The notes: generated by a model from the sequence alone, not told the origin. Counted from the stretch's first letter, positions 1-7,360 are shown. The stretch: DNA of 12,498 bases from Sulfurovum sp. (GCA_027029065.1 JALVGO010000105.1:1-12498); one strand, 5' to 3'. Numbers and translations are program-made.

Positions 1-497
1 CTATACTCATTTAGAAACCATACATGCATACCGTTTGGGACAACCTTGTCCGGGAACAGATGTTGATCCTGTGGAATTGCCATATAACTGTAGGCAATAG
101 AGAGTGTATAGGCAATAAAAAAGATAAAAAGTACATAAAAAATCACCCGTTCAGCAGAAAGCTTCTCTGTGGACAACAGCGGTGCAATACCGGCTCCGAG
201 AGGATACATCACCCACATCAGAGCCCCCTGGGAAAACAAACGTATGGCAGTATTAACATCATAAAAAAGCTGTTTATCCAGGAAGATCCATGTTATATAT
301 AGTGAAAGTATGAAAAGACTCAATACAGCAACTTCTTTACTCCGGATCTGCTGTTTTTGTATGAAGAACAAAGCGGCAGCTGCAAAAAGATAAAGTGAAT
401 AGTCACAACAATGGCTTCCAAGCAAAAAAAGATAGATCAGTAAAAATACAATACGCGATCTGTTTGACAATAGTGTTAAATCAAGATATTGTGCCAT
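1..497 (-). CDS. Partial polytopic membrane protein, possible O-antigen ligase/polymerase (3' end outside window)
   Basis: Reading leftwards from an ATG at 497-495, the frame stays open for 165 codons to the window edge, so only the N-terminal part is present. An in-frame TAA lies a few codons upstream. AAAAGG about 8 nt before the ATG and GGGGA directly before it are possible ribosome binding sites. The peptide is very hydrophobic. Membrane segments are likely near residues 15-47 (one long or two short), 57-73, 82-105 and 117-140, followed by a polar stretch (about 142-165) that may be periplasmic. It is transcribed divergently from the Wzm/Wzt export genes. The multi-helix architecture and the location suit an O-antigen ligase (WaaL) or polymerase (Wzy), which an ABC-exported glycan would need for transfer to lipid A-core, but no diagnostic motif is visible in this part. 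That it is a gene is fairly sure; the function is a guess from context. Confidence 0.72.
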   Translation of the reverse strand, partial: MAQYLDLTLLSNRSRIVFLLIYLFLLGSHCCDYSLYLFAAAALFFIQKQQIRSKEVAVLSLFILSLYITWIFLDKQLFYDVNTAIRLFSQGALMWVMYPLGAGIAPLLSTEKLSAERVIFYVLFIFFIAYTLSIAYSYMAIPQDQHLFPDKVVPNGMHVWFLNEY

Positions 498-527
498 TCC
501 CCATGCCTTTTACTCTTTATCATCAAA

Positions 528-533
528 ATTTTA
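528..533 (-). promoter_or_regulatory. Possible -10 box for the leftward membrane-protein gene
   Basis: On the minus strand the hexamer reads TAAAAT and ends 30 bp before the ATG at 497, which would give a 5' leader of roughly 20-25 nt. No convincing -35 is visible, but Campylobacterota housekeeping promoters often lack one. The surroundings are AT-rich, so chance matches are easy and support is weak. Confidence 0.25.
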
Positions 534-574
534 CCATGATAGCTTGAAAACGAGGCATTTTAACCAACTTCCGT

Positions 575-580
575 TATAAT
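575..580 (+). promoter_or_regulatory. TATAAT -10 box for the wzm-wzt-glycosyltransferase operon
   Basis: A perfect TATAAT sits 17 bp before the first possible start codon of the permease gene. TTGAAA at 544-549 resembles a -35 but the spacing (25 bp) is too long for a standard sigma70 promoter. In Campylobacterota the -35 is usually replaced by a periodic AT-rich signal. Transcription would start near 586-588, leaving only about 10 nt of leader before the ATG at 597 or about 25 nt before the alternative GTG at 612. Confidence 0.5.
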
Positions 581-596
581 TACACATTACATGTAA

Positions 597-1403
597 ATGG
601 GATCTGACAAGGTGTTCGAATTTTTAAAATCAATCTTTAGCAGCAGACAACTTTTATGGTCATTAACTAAAAATGATTTCAAACAGAAATATGTCGGCAA
701 TTTTCTCGGTGCACTTTGGGCATTTATTCAGCCTACAGCTACCATTTTGATCTTCTGGTTCGTTTTTCAGGTCGGGTTCAAATCACAACCGGTTCATGAT
801 TTCCCTTTTATCCTCTGGCTTGTCAGCGGTATGTTCCCCTGGTTCTATTTTGCAGAAGGTCTTGCCAACGGGACGAACAGTATCATCGCCAACAGCTTTT
901 TGGTTAAAAAAGTGGTGTTCCGTATCAGTCTTTTACCGATTATCCCGTTGCTGTCCGCACTGATTGTGCATCTTTTTTTTATATGTTTTATGTTTTGTAT
1001 GTTTCTTTACTACGGATACATGCCAAACCTCTACTGGCTACAGGTTTTTTACTACCTGTTCGCAGTTTCCGTGCTGCTTCTCGGTTTATCATGGATCACC
1101 TCTTCGGTGGTCGTTTTTTTCAAGGATATGGGACAAATCGTATCGATGTTCATACAGTTTGGCTTCTGGCTGACACCAATCTTCTGGTCTATCAACATGA
1201 TCCCAGAAAAGTACCACTGGATCATTCAACTCAATCCGCTTGTCTATATTATTGATGGATACAGAGACAGTATGATCAACCATAAATGGTTTTGGGAAGA
1301 TATGCATATGACCCTCTACTACTGGGGCGTTACTGCCGTTATTTTCATACTTGGTGCCATGACCTTTAAAAAACTAAGACCCCATTTTTCGGATGTACTC
1401 TAA
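597..1403 (+). CDS. wzm: Wzm-type ABC-2 polysaccharide exporter permease
   Basis: Inner-membrane permease of an ABC transporter that moves a lipid-linked polysaccharide to the periplasm (ABC2_membrane family, with TagG, RfbD and KpsM). The 268 residues match the usual family length of about 260-270. Six membrane segments are apparent near residues 38-58, 67-87, 112-137, 147-172, 180-196 and 240-256. A cytoplasmic N-terminal helix carries the family-like segment around KNDFKQKYVGNFLG. The late motif NPLVYIIDGYRD (213-224) and the basic tail ending FKKLRPHFSDVL are also typical. The stop codon abuts the ATG of the ATPase gene, indicating translational coupling. The ATG at 597 has almost no ribosome binding site. 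GTG at 612 has GGGA at 599-602 upstream and gives a protein five residues shorter, so the true start is open. Confidence 0.93.
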   Translation: MGSDKVFEFLKSIFSSRQLLWSLTKNDFKQKYVGNFLGALWAFIQPTATILIFWFVFQVGFKSQPVHDFPFILWLVSGMFPWFYFAEGLANGTNSIIANSFLVKKVVFRISLLPIIPLLSALIVHLFFICFMFCMFLYYGYMPNLYWLQVFYYLFAVSVLLLGLSWITSSVVVFFKDMGQIVSMFIQFGFWLTPIFWSINMIPEKYHWIIQLNPLVYIIDGYRDSMINHKWFWEDMHMTLYYWGVTAVIFILGAMTFKKLRPHFSDVL

Positions 1404-2741
1404 ATGAACGATATAGCGATAAAAGTAGAAAACCTAACCAAAATCTATCATCTGTACGACAAACCTCAGGACAGACTGAAAGAGGCTCTCAACCCTTTTA
1501 AAAAAAGCTACCATCATGATTTCTATGCACTGGAAAACATCTCTTTTGAGGTGAAACGGGGAGAAACCGTCGGCATTATCGGGAAAAACGGTGCAGGAAA
1601 ATCGACACTGTTAAAAATCATTACCGGCGTATTGACCCCCACAGAAGGCAATATTGCTGTCAATGGCAAGATTGCTTCACTGTTGGAACTTGGTGCTGGA
1701 TTCAATCCTGAAATGACAGGTATGGAAAATATCTATCTTAACGGTACCCTGATGGGATTTACCAAAGAAGAGATGGATAAAAAGGTAGATGCGATTACCG
1801 AATTTGCCAATATCGGCGAGTTTATCTACCAGCCTGTCAAAATGTACAGTTCTGGGATGTTCGCTCGGCTTGCTTTTTCTGTTGCCATCAATGTCGATGC
1901 AGAGATCCTTATCGTTGATGAGGCGCTAAGTGTAGGCGATATGCTTTTCCAGGCAAAATGTATCGCCAAAATGACCAGTCTGATGGAAGAAGGTACAACT
2001 ATCCTGTTTGTCAGTCATGATATCCATGCCGTACGTTCTCTCTGTAACCGAGGTGTTTACCTGAAAAACGGTAAAGCAGTACTAATCGGAGATGCCGGTG
2101 AAGTCGTAGACCGTTATATCAGTGATGACCAGCAGGCTGCCAATGCACAGCTCAAAGAGATGGCAAACCGCAAGGCATACGATACTTCCGAAACCACTAT
2201 TGCATTCACCGAAGAGGAGATACCGGTTATCGTTGCGACAGCCCCTTCTATTACAGAAAAAGAGGGCATGACACGTTACGGAGACGGTGGTGCGGAGATT
2301 CTGGACTATGCTGTACTCGATCTTCAGTTCAACAAAACAGACCACTTGGTCTCGAAAGAGGACTACTATATTCAAATGTCCATCAAATTTAATGAAGATC
2401 TACCTACCTTTGTAGCGACAACGACGCTCTTCAGCCTTGACGGTGAACAGCTTTTGGCATGGATCAACACACAAGACGGTATAGATTTTCCTTCCGTTTC
2501 AAAAGGGGATATTGTCGTTGTAACAACCAAGATCAATCTGCCGCTGAAACAGAACGTTTACAAACTCGGTACTTCGGTAGAGTTTCCTACCATTCCGCTC
2601 ATACAGCATAGATTCCTTGATATGATCAAAGGTATTGAAGTGATCAATGTCAATTTCGAAAGCCCCTCAAAACCTTTCCACTCTACCTTTTACAGCAAAG
2701 GTGAATATCTGCTGAAAAAACTACCCCAAAAGGATGTATAG
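1404..2741 (+). CDS. wzt: Wzt-type polysaccharide ABC exporter ATPase with C-terminal carbohydrate-binding domain
   Basis: Cytoplasmic ATPase partner of the preceding permease. The nucleotide-binding domain (about residues 4-240) shows Walker A GKNGAGKST at 60-68, the variant signature YSSGM at 148-152 typical of Wzt/TagH/KpsT-like proteins, Walker B ILIVDE at 168-173 and the switch histidine H205 in VSHD. A linker (about 240-285) leads to a C-terminal beta-rich domain (about 288-440) opening with RYGDGGAEI, which resembles the Wzt_C family. In the E. coli O9a and Klebsiella O12 systems that domain recognises the modified non-reducing end of the finished glycan and licenses export. At 445 residues it has the length of a two-domain Wzt rather than of a short KpsT. 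It starts immediately after the wzm stop. The presence of the C-terminal domain implies that the exported chain carries a specific terminal structure. Confidence 0.93.
   Translation: MNDIAIKVENLTKIYHLYDKPQDRLKEALNPFKKSYHHDFYALENISFEVKRGETVGIIGKNGAGKSTLLKIITGVLTPTEGNIAVNGKIASLLELGAGFNPEMTGMENIYLNGTLMGFTKEEMDKKVDAITEFANIGEFIYQPVKMYSSGMFARLAFSVAINVDAEILIVDEALSVGDMLFQAKCIAKMTSLMEEGTTILFVSHDIHAVRSLCNRGVYLKNGKAVLIGDAGEVVDRYISDDQQAANAQLKEMANRKAYDTSETTIAFTEEEIPVIVATAPSITEKEGMTRYGDGGAEILDYAVLDLQFNKTDHLVSKEDYYIQMSIKFNEDLPTFVATTTLFSLDGEQLLAWINTQDGIDFPSVSKGDIVVVTTKINLPLKQNVYKLGTSVEFPTIPLIQHRFLDMIKGIEVINVNFESPSKPFHSTFYSKGEYLLKKLPQKDV
2728..2734 (+). promoter_or_regulatory. Ribosome binding site deciding the start of the triple glycosyltransferase
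   Basis: AAAAGGA, located inside the last codons of wzt, lies 8 nt before the ATG at 2743 but directly touches the alternative in-frame ATG at 2734. The spacing therefore favours 2743 as the real start. Confidence 0.55.
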
Positions 2742-2742
2742 C

Positions 2743-5457
2743 ATGCCGGAACCTATTGCCATCAGCGTTATAGTCCCCTGTTTCAACGACGGTGACTATA
2801 TTGAAGAGACACTGCAATCTTTGGAAGCACAGACTATACAGAATTTTGAAATTATCATAATTGATGATGCCTCTACAGACAATCACACACACAACACACT
2901 TGACAAACTCTCGCACCCAAACCTGACACTCATACGACTTGAAGAAAATTCCGGACCAGCCGTTGCAAGGAACAAAGGCATAGCACAGGCAAAGGGGAAA
3001 TACATTCTGCCACTTGATGCCGATGACAAGATCGCCCCGACCTATCTCGAAAAATCGAAAGCTGTACTTGATGCCAATGAGAAAATCGGCATTGTCTACT
3101 GTGAAGCAGAACTCTTTGGAGAAAAACAGGGCAAATGGGAACTTCCCCCCTATGCATTCCCCCAAATACTTGTCAGCAATATGATCTTTGCTACAGGGAT
3201 GTACAGAAAAAAAGATTGGGAAGAAGTAGGTGGATACCGGGAAAATATGCGTCAAGGAAATGAGGATTATGATTTTTGGCTTTCTCTCCTTGAGTTAGGA
3301 AGAGAGGTATATCAAATTCCTGAAATTCTCTTTAGCTACCGTATCAAAAAAACATCCCGTACGACCCAATTACAAGCCGACAGCAGTAGAGAAATAGATA
3401 CCTACCAACAGATATTCCATAATCATAAAAAACTCTATTTGGACAACATTCGTGTACTTTTTGAAGCGTTGTACGAGAGACAGCAATCGACAATCAACAA
3501 CATTAAAGAGATAAAAAGACTCCATACAAAATTACAACACAAAGACAAAGAGATCACAGACTTGCATCAAAGACTGACTACACTTATGGTCGAACTCAAC
3601 AATATAGGCGAAGAACTGAGTTATGCCAGAGAGGTAATTGCCTATAAAGACCAACTGCTTGATTCAATGCGTCTAAAAAACCGTTTGAAACACATAATAC
3701 AAAAATTTAATCCTTTCTCACAGAAGAGGACAAACACACTTGTTGAACCTCAAAAACCTTTGAAGCATGAAAATGCAGTTCCATATATATACAGTTATGA
3801 AATACCGGAACTTACCACCACAATACAAGAAGAGATAGCAGCATTTGATCAACAACCACTCATCTCTTTAGTAATGCCCGTTTACAATGTCGATCCAAAA
3901 TGGCTGGAAAAAGCACTTAAATCGGTAGAAGCACAATGGTATGAAAACTGGGAACTGTGCATCGCTGATGACAAGAGCACGAACGAGTCGACCATTGCCT
4001 ATATTGAGTCGATCTCCAATCCCAAGATAAAAGTCACCCGATTGCAGGAGAATCTTAACATTTCAGGGGCTTCGAATACTGCGCTTCAATCTGCACAAGG
4101 TGAATATATCATGCTAATGGACAATGATGACGAGATCACTCCCGATGCACTCTATGAAGTGGTCAAATGCATCAATGATACTAACGCTGATTTCATTTAC
4201 AGTGACGAAGACTTTATCTCTCCGGAAGGAGAATATATCAATCCTCACTTTAAACCGGACTTTTCCCCTGATCTGCTGCTTTCCCACAACTATATCACCC
4301 ATCTCAGCTGCTTTAAACGTACTCTTCTTGATGAGGTTGGACATTTCAATCCTGCCTACGACGGTGCCCAGGACTATGAACTTTTTTTAAGACTTACAGA
4401 GAAAGCATCCACCATTCAACACATCCCAAAAGTGCTTTACCACTGGAGAATGCTGGAGAGTTCAACCAGCCTTAACAGTGAAGCAAAACCCGAAGCACTG
4501 GAACGGGGGAAACAACTGCTTGAAGAAACATTGTGGCGTAGAGGCATTGACGGCAGCGTTGAATATGGCAACATGCACCACTATTTCAGGGTTCGCTATA
4601 CTATCAAAAACAATCCGCTTGTCAGTATTGTCATTCCGTTCAAAGACAAACCCGAGCTGCTTGAGATGTGCATCAATTCCATACTTGAGAAATCGACCTA
4701 TACCAACTACGAGATCATTGGTATCAGCAACAACTCTGAGGAAGAGTCGACCTTTACCTGCATGACAGAGCTTGAAAGCAAAGATCCAAGAGTAAAGTTT
4801 TACGAATACAATGTGCCCTTTAACTATGCACAGATCAATAATCATGCAGTCGATACCTATGCCAAAGGCGAGCATATACTGCTGCTAAACAATGACATTG
4901 AAATCATCAGCCCAGACTGGATCGAAGCAATGCTTGAACACTCCCAAAGAGCAGAAATTGGATGTGTAGGCGCGAAACTCTACTATCCTGATGATACTGT
5001 TCAGCATGCAGGTATTATCATCGGTCTTGGCGGATATGCCGGACACTCTCACAAGCATTACCCAAGAGAAAACCCCGGTTATTTTAACCGTCTCAATGTC
5101 ATACAAAATGTCAGTGCCGTTACCGCTGCGTGTCTGATGATCAAAAAACGCATCTATCGCGAAGTGGGTGGCATGGATGAAGTGAACTTCAAAGTTGCCT
5201 ATAACGATGTGGACTTCTGTCTGCGGGTTATGGAAGCAGGATACTACAATCTCTTTACACCGTATGCACAAATGTACCATCATGAGTCTGTCTCGAGAGG
5301 ATATGAGACGACACCGGAAAAGATTGCACGTTTCCAGACAGAGAAAGAGGCGCTTTATGCCAGACACAACACTATTTTAGACAATGGCGACCCCTTCTAT
5401 AATCCAAATCTAAATCATGATAAAGAAGATTTTAGTTTGTGCCCAAAACGCCACTGA
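2743..5457 (+). CDS. Multidomain glycosyltransferase: GT2 - coiled coil - GT2 - GT2
   Basis: A 904-residue protein with three GT-A-fold family 2 glycosyltransferase domains and no membrane segment, so a cytoplasmic or peripheral enzyme building the glycan chain. Domain 1 (about 7-215) has ISVIVPCFN, an Asp pair D41/D42, DADD at 92-95 and the NEDYDFW element with E174/D175. A charged heptad-like helical stretch (about 236-318) looks like a coiled coil. Domain 2 (about 372-600) has LISLVMPVYN, DNDD at 460-463, AQDYELFLR around D544 and HW at 567-568. Domain 3 (about 625-880) has VSIVIPFKD, NNDIE at 716-720, NDVDFCLR at 821-828 and HHE at 846-848. Domains 2 and 3 look like the common tandem GT2 pair of O-antigen clusters. 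Each domain keeps its metal-binding Asp motif, so three activities are plausible. Sugar specificities cannot be read. The gene begins 1 bp after the wzt stop; ATG 2734 would add three residues. Confidence 0.92.
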   Translation: MPEPIAISVIVPCFNDGDYIEETLQSLEAQTIQNFEIIIIDDASTDNHTHNTLDKLSHPNLTLIRLEENSGPAVARNKGIAQAKGKYILPLDADDKIAPTYLEKSKAVLDANEKIGIVYCEAELFGEKQGKWELPPYAFPQILVSNMIFATGMYRKKDWEEVGGYRENMRQGNEDYDFWLSLLELGREVYQIPEILFSYRIKKTSRTTQLQADSSREIDTYQQIFHNHKKLYLDNIRVLFEALYERQQSTINNIKEIKRLHTKLQHKDKEITDLHQRLTTLMVELNNIGEELSYAREVIAYKDQLLDSMRLKNRLKHIIQKFNPFSQKRTNTLVEPQKPLKHENAVPYIYSYEIPELTTTIQEEIAAFDQQPLISLVMPVYNVDPKWLEKALKSVEAQWYENWELCIADDKSTNESTIAYIESISNPKIKVTRLQENLNISGASNTALQSAQGEYIMLMDNDDEITPDALYEVVKCINDTNADFIYSDEDFISPEGEYINPHFKPDFSPDLLLSHNYITHLSCFKRTLLDEVGHFNPAYDGAQDYELFLRLTEKASTIQHIPKVLYHWRMLESSTSLNSEAKPEALERGKQLLEETLWRRGIDGSVEYGNMHHYFRVRYTIKNNPLVSIVIPFKDKPELLEMCINSILEKSTYTNYEIIGISNNSEEESTFTCMTELESKDPRVKFYEYNVPFNYAQINNHAVDTYAKGEHILLLNNDIEIISPDWIEAMLEHSQRAEIGCVGAKLYYPDDTVQHAGIIIGLGGYAGHSHKHYPRENPGYFNRLNVIQNVSAVTAACLMIKKRIYREVGGMDEVNFKVAYNDVDFCLRVMEAGYYNLFTPYAQMYHHESVSRGYETTPEKIARFQTEKEALYARHNTILDNGDPFYNPNLNHDKEDFSLCPKRH

Positions 5458-5461
5458 TGCC

Positions 5462-5485
5462 AAACAAAGAGATTTTCTTTGTTTT
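5462..5485 (+). terminator. Possible weak intrinsic terminator after the triple glycosyltransferase
   Basis: AAACAAAGA (5462-5470) pairs with TCTTTGTTT (5476-5484) across a 5-nt loop, and the descending arm is T-rich. The 9-bp stem has only two G-C pairs and no separate long U-tract follows, so termination may be partial. It begins five bases after the stop at 5457, the right place to end the first operon. Confidence 0.35.
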
Positions 5486-5497
5486 ACACCTTGATAA

Positions 5498-5524
5498 TTG
5501 TGACAGAGTGGGGGAACATATATT
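5498..5524 (+). promoter_or_regulatory. Possible promoter of the glycosidase-like gene
   Basis: TTGTGA (5498-5503) and TATATT (5519-5524) are separated by 15 bp, about 40 bp before the start at 5565. Both boxes are imperfect and the spacer is short. An imperfect 8-bp tandem repeat (attggctg/attggctc) runs through 5522-5537. A promoter here would make sense if the hairpin at 5462-5485 ends the upstream transcript. Confidence 0.25.
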
Positions 5525-5554
5525 GGCTGATTGGCTCTAAAACAGCTTAAAGAC

Positions 5555-5559
5555 AGGAG
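5555..5559 (+). promoter_or_regulatory. Strong Shine-Dalgarno for the glycosidase-like gene
   Basis: AGGAG ends five bases before the ATG at 5565. It is one of the best ribosome binding sites in the window and fixes the start of the gene without any upstream signal-peptide-coding extension. Confidence 0.7.
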
Positions 5560-5564
5560 TCTCA

Positions 5565-7256
5565 ATGACGATCACCACTTCTTCCGGACAACTTGCCGAA
5601 TGGGACTATATTTCCAAAATCCACTATACCGATCCATTCAATGATGTGACCCTTGAGGTCATCATCGACAATGGCAAACGGAGATGGAAGGTACCTGCAT
5701 TCTGGAGAGGCGAAGAACGGTGGAGTGTACGGTTTAGTGCGCCTGAGACGGGCACCTACAGCGTACGCAGCCAATGCTCAGACAAACACAATTCCTCACT
5801 CCATGACATCACACATACTCTGCATATCAACCCCTCAGAAAGAGAAACACACAAAGCGCTTGCCGTCAATCCAGACAAGCGCACACTCCGGTATGACAAC
5901 GGTGATCCCTTTCTGTGGCTTGGAGATACCTGGTGGATGGGACTGAGTGACCGGCTGCGCTATCCTGAAGAGTTTCATGCACTGGCACAGGACAGAAAAG
6001 CAAAAGGCTTCAATGTCATCCTCATGGTAGCTGGACTTTACCCCGATATGGACGCCTTCGATCCACGGGCTGCCAACCAAAGCGGGTTCGTCTGGGAGAA
6101 GGGGTTTACCCGCATCAACCCTGCCTTTTTCGATGAGGCGGATGCTCGCATCGCCCACCTTGTCTCCGAAGGATTCACCCCCTGCATCGTAGGTGCATGG
6201 GGATATTACCTACTTAAGATGGGTAAGGAAAATATGCGCCGGCACTGGGAGTATCTCATCGCCCGCTGGGGAGCCTACCCTGTTGTCTGGTGTGCCGCCG
6301 GGGAGGCAGCTATGCCCTACTACCTCAGCGAAACACCTGAACAGGACAAAGCAAAACAGATCAAAGGCTGGACAGAGATCGTACGTTTCATCCGTGAACG
6401 GGATCCTTTCAAACGACCAGTCACTATTCATCCTACCGAGGTGGGACGTGACCAGATCACCCAGCCAAAACTACTTGACTTTGAACTGCTCCAGGCGGGA
6501 CACAACGGATACAAAAGCATCTTCTGGGGAGCAAAGCTGCTGCATCAGGCAGTACAAAGAGCTCCTGAAATGCCCGTTGTCATGGGGGAGATAAACTATG
6601 AGGGGATCATCCACGATACAGGGGCGGAGATGCAGCGTTTTGCTTTCTGGAGCAGTCTGCTCGGCGGTGCAGCCGGATTTACCTACGGCGCCAACGGTAT
6701 CTGGCAGGTCAATACACCCAATACCCCTTTTGGCCCCTCGCCACACGGCGGCTGCTGGGGGAATACCCCTTGGCAAGAGGCCATAGACCTGCCTGGCTCA
6801 CGACAGATCGGGCTTGCCAAAGCCTTTCTTGAAACACTGCCATGGGAACACATACACCCCAGACCTGACTGGATCACGCCTTCAGGCAGTCATTCAGAAC
6901 GCGAGACACCGTATGTCGCCGGCATAGATGAGGTTCTACGTATTGTCTACTTCTATGGCCCGGTCTACCCATGGTCTCGGCGATATACACTGCTTGCTCT
7001 CGAAGCCCATATCGCCTATGAAGCCTACTTCTGGGACCCAAGAACGGCACAGCGCTACCCTTTGGGCATGGTCACTGCCACGGCAGAGGGGGCGTGGGAC
7101 ATCCCTCCTCTGCCTACCTTTGAAGACTGGGTTCTGGTACTGCAGGCACGCTTTGCAGAAACAACTGCCCTGCCGCAAGCAAAAAGGGGAAGACTAACAC
7201 GTATAATCCCTCCCTTCATCCGACAGGTGCTCAAACGCCTGCTACATCGCAGCTAA
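5565..7256 (+). CDS. DUF5060/DUF4038-type glycosidase-like protein, no signal peptide
   Basis: A 563-residue protein resembling the DUF4038/apiosidase-like (GH140-related) glycoside hydrolases. The N-terminal part (about 8-90) is a beta-sandwich like DUF5060. It is followed by a TIM-barrel-type domain (about 100-435) with FLWLGDTWW at 116-124, RKAKGFNVI, PVVWCAAGE ending at E247, and VVMGEINYEG with E342. In clan-A-like hydrolases the last two would be the strand-4 acid/base and strand-7 nucleophile positions. A small C-terminal beta domain (about 445-530) follows. Secreted relatives carry signal peptides; here the start (MTITTSSGQLAEW, AGGAG in front) has none, so the protein should stay in the cytoplasm. 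The last 24 residues are basic and amphipathic and might touch the membrane. GC is visibly higher than in neighbours (62-67% in two sampled lines) and gaps of about 105 bp flank the gene, which hints at separate acquisition. Substrate and activity are unknown. Confidence 0.85.
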   Translation: MTITTSSGQLAEWDYISKIHYTDPFNDVTLEVIIDNGKRRWKVPAFWRGEERWSVRFSAPETGTYSVRSQCSDKHNSSLHDITHTLHINPSERETHKALAVNPDKRTLRYDNGDPFLWLGDTWWMGLSDRLRYPEEFHALAQDRKAKGFNVILMVAGLYPDMDAFDPRAANQSGFVWEKGFTRINPAFFDEADARIAHLVSEGFTPCIVGAWGYYLLKMGKENMRRHWEYLIARWGAYPVVWCAAGEAAMPYYLSETPEQDKAKQIKGWTEIVRFIRERDPFKRPVTIHPTEVGRDQITQPKLLDFELLQAGHNGYKSIFWGAKLLHQAVQRAPEMPVVMGEINYEGIIHDTGAEMQRFAFWSSLLGGAAGFTYGANGIWQVNTPNTPFGPSPHGGCWGNTPWQEAIDLPGSRQIGLAKAFLETLPWEHIHPRPDWITPSGSHSERETPYVAGIDEVLRIVYFYGPVYPWSRRYTLLALEAHIAYEAYFWDPRTAQRYPLGMVTATAEGAWDIPPLPTFEDWVLVLQARFAETTALPQAKRGRLTRIIPPFIRQVLKRLLHRS

Positions 7257-7279
7257 CTGTAACTTCATACAATAATGAG

Positions 7280-7285
7280 TATAAT
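7280..7285 (+). promoter_or_regulatory. TATAAT -10 box upstream of the second glycosyltransferase operon
   Basis: A perfect TATAAT lies 75 bp before the ATG at 7361. No good -35 is seen at standard spacing. If used, it would drive the tightly packed block that follows, with a leader of about 65 nt containing the inverted repeat at 7335-7353. Confidence 0.4.
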
Positions 7286-7334
7286 ATCATCAAATCAACC
7301 CCAAAGAAGTGTAATGTGCGCAACATTCAATTTG

Positions 7335-7357
7335 AACTTTTACGATGAAAGTTTTTT
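7335..7357 (+). terminator. Short inverted repeat followed by a T-run just before a start codon
   Basis: AACTTT (7335-7340) pairs with AAAGTT (7348-7353) over a 7-nt loop and runs into six T residues (7352-7357). It has the outline of a small intrinsic terminator or attenuator but only a 6-bp, AT-rich stem. It ends three bases before the ATG at 7361, so it occupies the place where a ribosome binding site would be expected. Confidence 0.25.
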
Positions 7358-7360
7358 CCC

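Noticed and set aside
24..302. 92-codon open frame on the plus strand
   Set aside because: It lies opposite the minus-strand membrane protein, whose hydrophobic helix pattern is far more protein-like; the plus-strand peptide has no recognisable features.
2683..3255. 190-codon open frame on the minus strand
   Set aside because: Antisense to the end of wzt and the first GT2 domain, both of which carry conserved motifs; no ribosome binding site of note.
4885..5367. 160-codon open frame on the minus strand
   Set aside because: Mirror of the third GT2 domain; no independent support.
7313..7327. Inverted repeat AATGT/ACATT around GCGCA, considered as an operator
   Set aside because: Only 5-bp arms and not a true palindrome; expected by chance in AT-rich DNA.
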